A DNA stretch of 64,000 nt from Neoalteromonas flava (GTDB lineage Bacteria > Pseudomonadota > Gammaproteobacteria > Enterobacterales > Alteromonadaceae), in contig NZ_PEAX01000001.1 in NCBI RefSeq assembly GCF_002807685.1, positions 186,001 to 250,000 on the forward strand, given 5' to 3'. This document shows, in pieces, positions 1 through 8,529 of this stretch (within the stretch, counting starts at the first letter, position 1; each line of letters opens with the position of its first letter). Made by a program: the position numbers and the translations under genes. A model generated the notes under the pieces. The model was not told the DNA's origin. It saw nothing but the letters and a program-made list of their open reading frames with translations, and searched no databases.

Positions 1-1229
1 GCCGCCCGCTCGATAAGCAGTTTTTCTGCCCGCTGCACTGACTCTACCAGTAAATCATGCAGTTTAACCGTGCCACCCGTGCGGGTCTTAAACGGCTTGC
101 CATCTTTACCCAACATCATACCAAAGGGGCAGTGCTCATAGCTTTGCTCAGCGCGGATGAAACCTGCTTTGCGCGCCACTACTTCAGTTTGCTTAAAGTG
201 TAAGCTTTGGCGCGCATCAGTGAAGATCAATGTACGATCTGCGTTTAGTTTGCCATTGCGATAGCGGATTGCAGCTAAATCGGTAGTCGCATACAGGTAG
301 CCACCGCCTGATTTTTGAATAATGTAAACTGCTGGCTTGCCTTCCTTATCCGCCATTTCTGGCAAAAAGACCACTTGCGCCCCCTGATCTTCAACAGCAA
401 TGCCCTGGTTTTTCAGTTCACTGACTACGGCCGCAAGGTCGTCGTTATAAGCACTCTCACCCATTACGTCGTCACGCGTTAAACTAACATTCAGTAGTGA
501 GTAAACGTCTTCGCTGTGCTGAATTGATACGTCAATAAATTGTTGCCACAGTGCCATACACTGCGCGTCTCCGCTTTGCAGTTTTACCACGTACTCGCGG
601 GCGCGATCAGCAAACCCATCTTCATCATCAAAACGTACTTTCGCAGCACGGTAAAAGTCTTCCAAGTCACTCAGCGCTGTTTCAGCCACTGTGTTTTCAG
701 CGAGTTGATCGCTTAAGTGCGCCAACAGCATGCCAAATTGTGTCCCCCAATCGCCCATATGATTTTGACGAATGACGTTATGACCAAGAAACTCAAGAAC
801 TTTAACTGTGGCGTCGCCAATAATGGTGCTACGTAAATGACCAACATGCATTTCTTTAGCGAGATTGGGAGAGGAATAATCTACTACAACTGTCTGCGCC
901 GTTTGCTCATTGATTGACACTCGCGCGTCTTGGCTGGCTGTGGTTGCCCAACTGGCTAAAAAGTCATGGCTTAAATGAATGTTGATAAATCCAGGGCCGG
1001 CTATCTCGAGCTGGCTAGCAATGTCTTGTAATTGGACCGTTGCCAGAATTTGTTGCGCGATTTCGCGCGGGTTTTTCTTTAACGCTTTGGCCAGTGCCAT
1101 CGCGCCGTTAAACTGGTAGTCACCAAACTCTGGCCGCGTGCTGCGACTTAGCGGTACTTTGCTGTCATCAAAGCCAAGTTGCTGCAAGGCCTGTTGAAAT
1201 CGTTGAGTGATTAGCGCATGTAAATTCAT
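1..1229 (-). CDS. argS: Arginyl-tRNA synthetase, N-terminal part (cut by window edge)
   Basis: Class I aminoacyl-tRNA synthetase that charges tRNA-Arg in the cytoplasm. Reading from ATG at 1229 gives a start [15 protein letters not shown] and an N-terminal additional domain typical of ArgS, followed by the class I signature HVGH in the context [14 protein letters not shown] (about residue 130). The reading frame stays open to the left edge, so about 409 of the usual 570-590 residues are present and the KMSKS region is outside. It lies 12 bp downstream of prfC on the same strand and is probably cotranscribed with it. The family assignment is secure; only the truncation by the window limits it. 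Confidence 0.96.
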   Translation of the reverse strand, partial: MNLHALITQRFQQALQQLGFDDSKVPLSRSTRPEFGDYQFNGAMALAKALKKNPREIAQQILATVQLQDIASQLEIAGPGFINIHLSHDFLASWATTASQDARVSINEQTAQTVVVDYSSPNLAKEMHVGHLRSTIIGDATVKVLEFLGHNVIRQNHMGDWGTQFGMLLAHLSDQLAENTVAETALSDLEDFYRAAKVRFDDEDGFADRAREYVVKLQSGDAQCMALWQQFIDVSIQHSEDVYSLLNVSLTRDDVMGESAYNDDLAAVVSELKNQGIAVEDQGAQVVFLPEMADKEGKPAVYIIQKSGGGYLYATTDLAAIRYRNGKLNADRTLIFTDARQSLHFKQTEVVARKAGFIRAEQSYEHCPFGMMLGKDGKPFKTRTGGTVKLHDLLVESVQRAEKLLIERA

Positions 1230-1241
1230 AATCGATTAACT

Positions 1242-2837
1242 TTAGTGCTCTCGAGTGGTTTTAAAGGTAATGTCGGGGTAACGCTCCTGCGCTAATGACA
1301 AGTTCACCATAGTCGGCGCAATATAGGCGAGATTTTCTCCACCGTCCAACGCCAGATTGCTTTCAGATTTTCGTCTGAATTCATCCAGTTTCTTAGCATC
1401 GTCACAATAAACCCAGCGTGCAGTTGATACATTTACCGATTCATAAATGGCCTCAACGTTGTACTCAGCCTTCAAACGGGCTACAACGACATCAAACTGC
1501 AGTACACCGACAGCACCGACAATCAGGTCATTGTTGATCAGTGGCCGAAACACTTGCACCGCGCCTTCTTCAGACAATTGGATCAAGCCTTTCAATAGTT
1601 GTTTTTGCTTCAACGGATCTTTTAAACGGATACGTTTAAATAACTCTGGCGCGAAATTGGGGATCCCTTTAAATCGATGATCTTCGCCAGCGGTAAAAGT
1701 ATCACCAATACGAATTGAACCATGATTGTGCAGGCCGATAATATCACCTGCATAGGCTTCTTCTAATAAAGCCCTGTCACCCGCTAAAAACGTCAACGCG
1801 TCAGAGATACGAATATCTTTGCCAACCCGGGTATGACGCATTTTCATGCCTTTCTCATATTTACCCGACACAATGCGACAAAAGGCAATACGGTCGCGAT
1901 GCTTGGGGTCCATATTGGCCTGAATTTTAAATACAAAGCCACTGAATTTATCTTCGGTGGATTCCACCACCCGCGCATCTGTCTCGCGACTCTGTGGGGT
2001 CGGCGCCCACTCCGTCAAACCATCAAGCATATGGTCTACGCCAAAGTTACCTAATGCGGTACCAAAAAAGACTGGCGTTAATTGCCCCTGCATAAACAAC
2101 TCGTGGTCAAACTCGTTCGAAGCGCCCACGACTAATTCGAGTTCGTCGCGCAATTGAGATGCTAAATCGCTGCCGATTGCAGTATCTAATTCAGGGTTAT
2201 CCAAACCTTTAATGATCCTGACGGCTTGAATGGTATGGCCTTGCCCCGTCTGATACAAAATTGTTTCATCACGATGCAGGTGATACACACCTTTAAACAA
2301 CTTGCCACAGCCAATTGGCCACGTGATCGGAGCGCATAAAATATCTAGTTCGGTCTCAACCTCGTCGAGTAGCTCCATGGGATCTCGAATATCACGATCG
2401 AGCTTGTTCATGAAGGTAAGTATTGGTGTATCTCGCAAACGCGTTACTTCCATTAACTTACGCGTTCTATCCTCTACCCCTTTTGCCGCATCGATAACCA
2501 TTAAACAAGAATCAACCGCTGTTAGCGTGCGGTAGGTATCTTCAGAAAAGTCTTCGTGCCCAGGCGTATCTAACAAATTAACCAAACAGTCAGCATAGGG
2601 AAACTGCATAACCGAGGTGGTTACCGATATTCCCCGCTCCTTTTCCATTTCCATCCAGTCTGATTTAGCATGTTGACCAGATTTTTTACCTTTTACCGTG
2701 CCTGCAGTCTGTAGCGCATTTCCAAACAACAATACTTTTTCAGTGATGGTTGTTTTACCCGCGTCCGGGTGCGAGATAATAGCGAAGGTTCGGCGTTTGT
2801 TGATTTCACTTAAAAGTTTGGCATTTGCCATGTTCAA
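1242..2837 (-). CDS. prfC: Peptide chain release factor 3
   Basis: Translational GTPase RF3, which removes RF1/RF2 from the ribosome after termination. The G motifs are visible: P-loop HPDAGKT (residues 23-29), DTPGHEDF (about 90) and NKLD (about 144), followed by the RF3-type central and C-terminal domains. The length of 531 residues is normal. The first ATG gives MNMANAK; a start at the second Met is equally possible. It is followed after 12 bp by argS, and the 136 bp gap upstream to rimI probably holds its promoter. Confidence 0.97.
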   Translation of the reverse strand: MNMANAKLLSEINKRRTFAIISHPDAGKTTITEKVLLFGNALQTAGTVKGKKSGQHAKSDWMEMEKERGISVTTSVMQFPYADCLVNLLDTPGHEDFSEDTYRTLTAVDSCLMVIDAAKGVEDRTRKLMEVTRLRDTPILTFMNKLDRDIRDPMELLDEVETELDILCAPITWPIGCGKLFKGVYHLHRDETILYQTGQGHTIQAVRIIKGLDNPELDTAIGSDLASQLRDELELVVGASNEFDHELFMQGQLTPVFFGTALGNFGVDHMLDGLTEWAPTPQSRETDARVVESTEDKFSGFVFKIQANMDPKHRDRIAFCRIVSGKYEKGMKMRHTRVGKDIRISDALTFLAGDRALLEEAYAGDIIGLHNHGSIRIGDTFTAGEDHRFKGIPNFAPELFKRIRLKDPLKQKQLLKGLIQLSEEGAVQVFRPLINNDLIVGAVGVLQFDVVVARLKAEYNVEAIYESVNVSTARWVYCDDAKKLDEFRRKSESNLALDGGENLAYIAPTMVNLSLAQERYPDITFKTTREH

Positions 2838-2973
2838 TTCTGTCCCACTTTGCGTGCGTCAAAAGCACGCGGTTAATCATTGTGATTGAGCTGCTGCTGT
2901 TATGATCGTAAGCATTTTGAATGGGGCGTATTATACAAGGGTTTAGCAGTAAGTCTTGGGCAAAGTCCAAGTT

Positions 2974-3441
2974 TCATGAATTTTTTAAAGTCCGTTGCAT
3001 GATGAGCGCATCTTCTTTAGCGTTGGCATCGCCAGCCATAGCGTAATATCCCTTTCTGCGCGCAATCTGGACAAAATGGAACTGCTCATACAACGCGATA
3101 GCAGCAGTGTTCGAAGCGCGCACTTCGAGCCAACAACTCATTGCGTTGAACTGTTCGCATTGAGCAATGAAATGGGTCAACAAACGGCGTCCGACGCCTT
3201 GCTTCCGGGCAGAAGGATGCACTGCTATATCCATAAGGGTTGCTTCATCCGCAACCATCAGTCCGATGTAATAACCCTGTAAGGTTTTACCGTCTAAAAT
3301 AGCATTTGCGAAATAAGGTGAGCTCAAGCAATCGTTAAATACGCTTTCTGACCAGGGTACCGGATGAGAATGCTTGCATACCTGATACGCTTGTCTACAG
3401 AGATCCGAGGCTGCGCCTAACTGACTAATTTGACTAGCCAC
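2974..3441 (-). CDS. rimI: Ribosomal-protein-alanine N-acetyltransferase RimI
   Basis: GNAT-family enzyme of 155 residues that acetylates the N-terminal alanine of ribosomal protein S18 in enterobacteria. The acetyl-CoA binding motif A is seen as HPSARKQGVGRRLL (about residue 77), followed by the typical GNAT strand with ASNTAAIALYEQFHF. It overlaps the 3' end of holD by 8 bp; the holD-rimI pair is the classical gammaproteobacterial arrangement and supports the name. A generic GNAT role cannot be excluded from sequence alone. Confidence 0.9.
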   Translation of the reverse strand: MASQISQLGAASDLCRQAYQVCKHSHPVPWSESVFNDCLSSPYFANAILDGKTLQGYYIGLMVADEATLMDIAVHPSARKQGVGRRLLTHFIAQCEQFNAMSCWLEVRASNTAAIALYEQFHFVQIARRKGYYAMAGDANAKEDALIMQRTLKNS

Positions 3442-3808
3442 GATGGATCAATTGTTGCCATATTTGCTGCTTCAAGGCAGGCGTCACGGTTTTTACGTCT
3501 TGCGGTAAGCTGATGTTTGCGCCTTCGACGACCAACGTTCGTGTGCGAGTAGCTGATTCTGTTATCGGCGCACTGTCTGGGTCCAGGTTCTGTGCAGCAA
3601 TAGTAAGATCGTGTAAAAACTCAGCTGACAATAGTTTTGCAACCTTCGGCTTTTCGTCAGTCAACATGACTTCGCCATGCCCCAATTCTGTCGGCATTGC
3701 AGCGCAAACATCCTGCTGAACCTGTTCGGCTTGATCATTTGCCTGCCACGATGTGACGCCCATGGCTTGAAGCACAGCATTTTGATAATTTTGTCTGGAT
3801 GTCGACAT
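3434..3808 (-). CDS. holD: DNA polymerase III psi subunit
   Basis: Small (124 residues) clamp-loader accessory subunit that links the tau/gamma complex to chi and SSB. The N-terminal segment MSTSRQNYQNAVLQAMGVTS resembles the conserved HolD start (xxLxxMGITxW type). The rest is poorly conserved, as is usual for this family. Its position directly upstream of, and overlapping, rimI is the strongest support. It is transcribed away from the tRNA-Trp gene 55 bp upstream. Confidence 0.82.
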   Translation of the reverse strand: MSTSRQNYQNAVLQAMGVTSWQANDQAEQVQQDVCAAMPTELGHGEVMLTDEKPKVAKLLSAEFLHDLTIAAQNLDPDSAPITESATRTRTLVVEGANISLPQDVKTVTPALKQQIWQQLIHRG

Positions 3809-3862
3809 TGCGGACCGCCTTAAAGAGGGTTCTCAACAGACGCTTAGTGTAGCAGAGAAAAG

Positions 3863-3939
3863 TGGCAGGGGTGGAGGGACTCGAACCCCCAACCGTCGGT
3901 TTTGGAGACCGCTGTTCTACCAATTCGAACTACACCCCT
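3863..3939 (-). tRNA. tRNA-Trp (anticodon CCA)
   Basis: On the minus strand the sequence folds into a 77-nt cloverleaf with encoded CCA. The acceptor strand AGGGGTG pairs with CACCCCT, the anticodon loop is CTCCAAA (anticodon CCA), and the T loop is TTCGAGT. Compared with the E. coli tRNA-Trp the D loop has one extra base, and the outermost anticodon-stem pair is a G-A mismatch. It is the only Trp tRNA in the window. Confidence 0.96.
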
Positions 3940-3950
3940 AGCGCGCTCGC

Positions 3951-3978
3951 ATTATACGTATGCGCGCTTAAAGGTAAA
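3951..3978 (-). promoter_or_regulatory. Sigma-70 promoter for tRNA-Trp
   Basis: Minus strand: a -35 like TTTACC (3973-3978), a 16-bp spacer and a perfect -10 TATAAT (3951-3956), followed by a GC-rich discriminator GCGAGCGCGC just before the tRNA. A GC-rich discriminator is characteristic of stringently controlled stable RNA promoters. Seen in sequence; activity is inferred. Confidence 0.75.
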
Positions 3979-3986
3979 GAAAAAAG

Positions 3987-4796
3987 TCACTTTTCGGTGA
4001 TTTTTGTGAAGGCCTTAACCGCACCGTACCAAAGCTGATAGGTTAATTCGACCAAATCATGAACCCTCGCCAAGCCAGCCTTCACGTCGGCTGCGCTGAA
4101 ACCTGAAAAATGCGCATAATGTTGAGTCAGATATTCGATTTGCTGGCGGTTTAATTGGTTAATCTTAATGCTGGATGCGATATCAAAAAAACGATTGCCG
4201 GTCGCCGCATATTCCCAGTCGATAATAACAGGCTTGGTATGGTCGATAATATGATTTAACGCCAAGTCATTGTGACAAAATACACGATGCTCAGTATCGG
4301 CAAACTCCCTTTCATAGCTGCTATGAAGTTGCTTTATCTTCTCCTGCAACACCTTATGTTCTTCGTATGGAATGGTGGTTAAATATTGTGCCCATTGACT
4401 GGGCAAATCATTGATGACCGTTGAAATCGCTAAATCATGAGTAAGCGCGAGTGCTTTAGCCAGTCGCTCCATTTTTAACTGATCATCAAGCACTGTGAAC
4501 GGTTCAATCGAATGTCTTACCCAGTCCTCAGCATAAATACCCTGAGTTTGATTAAGGTACAGTGGCATTGGTGCCAATCCAGTACGCGCGATTTTACGCT
4601 GCATGGCCATTAATGCAGGCCGAGCTCGGCCAGTTATATGATCAGCGTGAAATTGCTTGATCAGAAATCGCTCACCTTCTGCGGAGATACAATACGTTGT
4701 ATTGACTGGAGTCGCGTTGATTTCGCGGATTTGGTAGTCAGCGTCGATACCTAAAGAATCGAAAAATGACTGCGGTAAATCCTTATTCGCAAGCAT
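3987..4796 (-). CDS. Choline/aminoglycoside-kinase-fold phosphotransferase, probably thiamine kinase-like
   Basis: A 269-residue protein of the APH/choline kinase family. It has the catalytic loop CHNDLALNHII (HxDxxxxN, about residue 177) and the metal-binding IDWEYA (about residue 195). It is the last gene of a TPP-riboswitch-controlled operon, 5 bp after the pnuC-type transporter gene. Kinases of this fold (ThiK, YcfN-type) phosphorylate thiamine, so trapping imported thiamine by phosphorylation is the natural inference. The family is clear; the substrate is inferred from context only. Confidence 0.8.
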   Translation of the reverse strand: MLANKDLPQSFFDSLGIDADYQIREINATPVNTTYCISAEGERFLIKQFHADHITGRARPALMAMQRKIARTGLAPMPLYLNQTQGIYAEDWVRHSIEPFTVLDDQLKMERLAKALALTHDLAISTVINDLPSQWAQYLTTIPYEEHKVLQEKIKQLHSSYEREFADTEHRVFCHNDLALNHIIDHTKPVIIDWEYAATGNRFFDIASSIKINQLNRQQIEYLTQHYAHFSGFSAADVKAGLARVHDLVELTYQLWYGAVKAFTKITEK

Positions 4797-4801
4797 AAGC
4801 G

Positions 4802-5419
4802 TTAGTCCCTCGCTGGAGTCAGGCTATGACTTTTTCGCCACTGCAGTAAACCATAGACTGACAACCCAACATAAAGCAAGAACAACAGACTGGTTAGATA
4901 TAATTCCACCTGCCAATAGAGCCAACAAGAAACAGCGTTGATCACCAACCAGTAAACCCAATTATCAAGTTTCTTGTACACCACCATCACTGTTGTTATA
5001 ACGCTGGCGATAGTAATAAATGCATCAACATACACATATTGGGTGTCGACGTAACTAGATACGGTATGAGCAAGAACAGCAGTAACAGTGAAGATAACGG
5101 CAATGATCACACTATTTTGCGTCAACGTTAAGCGCGAGACATCTGCCTCATCACCACTGCGTTGCCATTGCCAATACCCGACAACAGCCATCAGCACATA
5201 GTAGGCGTTTAACACGACTTGGAAAGGCAAATTAACGTGCCAAAACACAATTGTATACAACAGTGTACTGATTCCAGCGCACAGCCAGCACCAGATATTT
5301 TTGTGTGCAGCCAACACCACATAGGCGATGGCCAGCACCACTGCAATTGCCTCTAATCCCTGCAACGCAATGAACTGTTGCCACAACACTTCGCTCATTG
5401 CATCATTACCACTACTCAT
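4802..5419 (-). CDS. pnuC: PnuC-family transporter, probably thiamine-specific (PnuT type)
   Basis: Inner-membrane vitamin transporter of 205 residues with about seven hydrophobic segments. The conserved PnuC features include the WxW-rich region (YWQWQRSG, about residue 103) and the DAFITIASVITT and WLVINAVSCWLYW segments. PnuC proteins move nicotinamide riboside, but members found under TPP riboswitches (called PnuT) carry thiamine. Its place between a YkoF-like thiamine-binding protein (8 bp overlap) and a kinase, all below a TPP riboswitch, supports thiamine. The start MSSGNDAMSEV could instead be the internal Met at residue 8. Confidence 0.86.
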   Translation of the reverse strand: MSSGNDAMSEVLWQQFIALQGLEAIAVVLAIAYVVLAAHKNIWCWLCAGISTLLYTIVFWHVNLPFQVVLNAYYVLMAVVGYWQWQRSGDEADVSRLTLTQNSVIIAVIFTVTAVLAHTVSSYVDTQYVYVDAFITIASVITTVMVVYKKLDNWVYWLVINAVSCWLYWQVELYLTSLLFLLYVGLSVYGLLQWRKSHSLTPARD

Positions 5420-5684
5420 CTTTATACAGTCCCGGCGCGACCTGCTCTCCAGCTAGAAATTTACACACCAGTATGGCTTGCCCTGTCGTCTCGTGTAATG
5501 TTTCAATTTCACGCGCAAGAATCGCAAATAGATGACTGTATTCTCCTCGCACTTGAGTGCTCGTTGTCGTCGTAACAATCTCGAGTTCGGGGTAACCGTG
5601 TAACTTATTAATAAAGCCTTTGATAACACTTAAGTAATCATTCGCCAATGGATAAAGCGATAACTCAGCGGTACATAGCGCCAT
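5412..5684 (-). CDS. YkoF/MTH1187-like thiamine-binding protein
   Basis: A 90-residue protein starting MALCTAELSLYPLANDYLSV. It has the alternating beta-strand/helix pattern of the YkoF/MTH1187 (DUF77) thiamine- or HMP-binding fold, including the strand with TTTTSTQVRGEY. No signal peptide, so it is predicted to be cytoplasmic. It overlaps the transporter gene by 8 bp and follows the TonB receptor gene by 21 bp. It may buffer or sense thiamine, or assist hand-over to the kinase; that role is inferred. Confidence 0.75.
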   Translation of the reverse strand: MALCTAELSLYPLANDYLSVIKGFINKLHGYPELEIVTTTTSTQVRGEYSHLFAILAREIETLHETTGQAILVCKFLAGEQVAPGLYKDE

Positions 5685-5705
5685 GCCAATACTCCTTGTA
5701 TTGCG

Positions 5706-7811
5706 TTAAAAATACCAATTGAGGGTGGCACCTAACTGGCGTTCACTACCAAATTGATAGTACGGCTCTGGTTGCGCATACCCGAATTCACCGTCTCTGG
5801 GGTCATTACTAAAACCACCAAAACCGCGCACATAGTAGTCGCGATCAAATAGGTTTTTGACCCACAACTGAAGCTGCAATGCCTGCCACTGCCACTCTAG
5901 CGAGGTGTCGACTAATGCATAACCCGGTGAAGTAACGTCGTGCCCATCGGAAAAACGATAATCGTCGGTAAAATCCAATTCAATTCGCCACAGCCCATTA
6001 TCTGCAAATGCGAAGCGCGAGGCGAGGTTAGCGGTAAATTCTGGCGCTTGAGCTTGCCGCTGTTTATTCACGCGCTCACCATTACTGGTAACATAACCTG
6101 CAAAAGTGGCATCCAAATAACCAACTGCAACATCAATTCCCCAATGTTTAGTCACTTGCCACTGCGCTTCAAATTCAATGCCGCGATTGGTTCCAACATC
6201 AGCATTGCCAATAATGTCGATAAAATCCGTCGAGCCATTATCACGCAACAAGGTATCAAAATCGGCGACTTGGGTATCCTCTCGATCCATATAAAATAGT
6301 GCTACACGATAGCTCGCATTGGTGTCGGGCAAGCGCTGTTTCAGTCCAATTTCATAATTCCAGTTATACTCCGGCGCATATAGCCGTGCATTCTCCGACA
6401 CCCGCTCATCAGGGTTAAACCCAGCCGTTTTATAACCCCGCGAGAGACTCCCGTAAATCACCCCATCCGCAAGCAGATAGTTCAAGGCGATTTTCCCTCC
6501 CAGTAGGGTATCACTTCCATCATCCGTAAAACCGGTATTGTCAGCGTAATCTAATTCAGAATGCTCTACCCGCATTCCCCATTGCAATCCAAACTTACTA
6601 TTAATTTCAGTATCCACACGCGCATACAGCGCAAAATTAGTCGGCGAGTATGCACTGCTAAACGGACCATCGGCGAACGTGTATTCTCGCTGCAAATCTT
6701 CATCGCGTGAGCGATAGACAGCGCCAACCACCCAATCAAAGGCGTGCTCGCTGATTAGTAATGGTTGTTTAGACGTAGCGCGAATCTCTAATGAACGTGA
6801 CGCCACATCGCGATAATAGGCATCAAAAGAGGTATATCCATTCGGGTGAAAACCGGTAAAAGTCCAATCTTCGTCATAGCCGTAGCCCATTTCACTTTCA
6901 GTGACCGAAAGAATCGTCAGCCAATCCGCCAGCTCAGTGCTGGAATCCAAGCGCACACTGACTGCGTGTGTTTCATTGCGATCAAATCCAGGTTCGTCAG
7001 AGCGTGTATTGCGATCATTATCGAGAGAAAACGCGTCGTAGCCGTTGTCGATATCAAAGTAGCGGTAATTCACCAATAAGTTATGCGTGTCGTTTAGCTG
7101 AAGCATATAGGCCAAACGCCCCGCTTGTTCATTAATATTATCGGTATCTGCGCGGTTTAAAAATGTGTTGGTGATATCGCCATCACTGCGCTGCTCTAGC
7201 CAAGATGCACGGAAGCCTGAAGCAGGAGACAAATCCCCTCCTACGGCCACACCAGCACGCCATGTATTGTTGCTGGCCAGCGACAGAAGCAACTGGTTTA
7301 CCTGTTCTGCACCAGGTTGCACGCTTTGCATATTCACTGCACCCGCCAATGCCCCTAAGCCGAACTCAGTAGCTTGCGGTCCTCGCAGCACTTCTACCTG
7401 AGCAATATCAAAGGGTTGAGCAAGCGCAAATAGTCCGGTTAGATCAATATTATCAAGGGTGAAATTGACCGAAGGGTTTAACGGTTCACTGAATTGACTA
7501 CGTTCCCCAATCCCGCGTATTTGAATAAAGCGCCCACGCGATGCACCGCTGGCGAAATTGACGTTTGGGATTGCACCGATGAGTGCATCAATATGTTGTG
7601 CTTGACGTTGCGCAATAGTTTCACTCGAGAGGACAGTCGCGCTGGCGGCCAATTGTTCAAGTGCAGTCTGGCGGAAGTCAGAGGTAACAACGATGCGCTC
7701 AATTTCCGCATCCTTGGATCCCGCGGCGGCATCACTCTGCGCATAGGCGAATGATTGCGCATTGCTGGTTATTAAAAACGCAGCTAACGGAGTTAACTTA
7801 AAGTGTTTCAT
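5706..7811 (-). CDS. TonB-dependent outer-membrane receptor, probable thiamine uptake
   Basis: Outer-membrane receptor of 701 residues with a signal peptide (MKHFKLTPLAAFLITSNAQ, cleavage near AYAQ), a TonB-box-like segment IERIVVTSDF, a plug domain with QIRGIGERSQF and VEVLRGPQATEFG, and a beta-barrel ending in aromatic LNWYF. It is the first gene of the operon that includes a YkoF-like protein, a PnuC-type transporter and a kinase, and is preceded by a TPP riboswitch. Import of thiamine or its precursors across the outer membrane is the inferred function. Confidence 0.9.
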   Translation of the reverse strand: MKHFKLTPLAAFLITSNAQSFAYAQSDAAAGSKDAEIERIVVTSDFRQTALEQLAASATVLSSETIAQRQAQHIDALIGAIPNVNFASGASRGRFIQIRGIGERSQFSEPLNPSVNFTLDNIDLTGLFALAQPFDIAQVEVLRGPQATEFGLGALAGAVNMQSVQPGAEQVNQLLLSLASNNTWRAGVAVGGDLSPASGFRASWLEQRSDGDITNTFLNRADTDNINEQAGRLAYMLQLNDTHNLLVNYRYFDIDNGYDAFSLDNDRNTRSDEPGFDRNETHAVSVRLDSSTELADWLTILSVTESEMGYGYDEDWTFTGFHPNGYTSFDAYYRDVASRSLEIRATSKQPLLISEHAFDWVVGAVYRSRDEDLQREYTFADGPFSSAYSPTNFALYARVDTEINSKFGLQWGMRVEHSELDYADNTGFTDDGSDTLLGGKIALNYLLADGVIYGSLSRGYKTAGFNPDERVSENARLYAPEYNWNYEIGLKQRLPDTNASYRVALFYMDREDTQVADFDTLLRDNGSTDFIDIIGNADVGTNRGIEFEAQWQVTKHWGIDVAVGYLDATFAGYVTSNGERVNKQRQAQAPEFTANLASRFAFADNGLWRIELDFTDDYRFSDGHDVTSPGYALVDTSLEWQWQALQLQLWVKNLFDRDYYVRGFGGFSNDPRDGEFGYAQPEPYYQFGSERQLGATLNWYF

Positions 7812-7886
7812 GGTTATAGGATCTCTTCGTAAAATACATGAAAAGACCCGGTTTTCACGGCAGGTGTTAAAGATGATGCTTTACCA

Positions 7887-7976
7887 TTCCTACGCCGGTA
7901 TTATCCGGATCAGGTATAAGGGTTTCCCAATGGATCTCAGCTTACGTCGCATTAAAACGCGACTAGCACCCCTAGG
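7887..7976 (-). promoter_or_regulatory. TPP riboswitch (thi box)
   Basis: Read on the minus strand, the element starts AGGGGTGC, continues with the conserved GCTGAGA (J2-3/P3 side) and ACCCTT, and ends with ACCTGATCCGGATAATACC and GCGTAGG. This is the full THI-box consensus. It lies about 75 bases upstream of the TonB receptor ATG. Between aptamer and start is a hairpin-capable stretch (TGAAAA / TTTTCA flanking CCGGGTC, about 7838-7860) that could be part of the expression platform. Thiamine pyrophosphate binding would repress the whole five-gene-style operon. Confidence 0.96.
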
Positions 7977-8056
7977 TTATGTGTCCCAAAAGACGACTGA
8001 AGTCTAACATGCCATCCGCCCTATCACTATCCCTGTAATAGCGGATTAACAATTTT

Positions 8057-8479
8057 TTACGCGTCAGGTAAAAAGTTTAGGGTTTTTAATTCATCTTTGG
8101 TTTGCTTTTCTAAATGCTCAAGTGTCTTGCCATGAGCTACGGGCTGGCGCGTGCTCGGGTCGACCTGAACAAAAACAATATCATCGGCAAGACAAATCGT
8201 TTTTTTCGTCGCTTTGTTGCGGACTAGGCAAGTGACCGTTATCGATGTCCTGCCTACCGCCTTAGTCGCTAAACCAAACTCGACAATATCCCCTTGTAAT
8301 GCAGGTGATTCGAAGCTGATTTCACCGATGTGTTTAGTCACCAAACAATTGGTTTCAAGCTGGCAAATGGCATATATCGCCGCCTCTTCATCGATCCACT
8401 CTAAAGCTCGCCCACCGAACAATGAACCGGCATAATTGAGATCGCCGGGCATAACCAAACGACGAGATAAAAACCGCAT
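8057..8479 (-). CDS. YciA-like acyl-CoA thioesterase
   Basis: Hotdog-fold protein of 140 residues. The hallmark segment VMPGDLNYAGSLFGGRALEWID (residues 9-30, with the N/D-x-x-G-x-x-FGG core) and the substrate-side KHIGEISFESPA match the YciA/BACH acyl-CoA hydrolase family. It would hydrolyse acyl-CoA thioesters in the cytoplasm. It is divergent from tmcA with 50 bp between the two starts, so promoters overlap there. The exact acyl preference is unknown. Confidence 0.88.
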   Translation of the reverse strand: MRFLSRRLVMPGDLNYAGSLFGGRALEWIDEEAAIYAICQLETNCLVTKHIGEISFESPALQGDIVEFGLATKAVGRTSITVTCLVRNKATKKTICLADDIVFVQVDPSTRQPVAHGKTLEHLEKQTKDELKTLNFLPDA

Positions 8480-8529
8480 ACAAATTCCTATACACTATAG
8501 CTACATAATAACGATAGCGTTGAGTATAG

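Noticed and set aside
3735-3923. 62-residue ORF across tRNA-Trp and holD start
   Set aside because: Out of frame with holD and overlaps the tRNA; no protein support.
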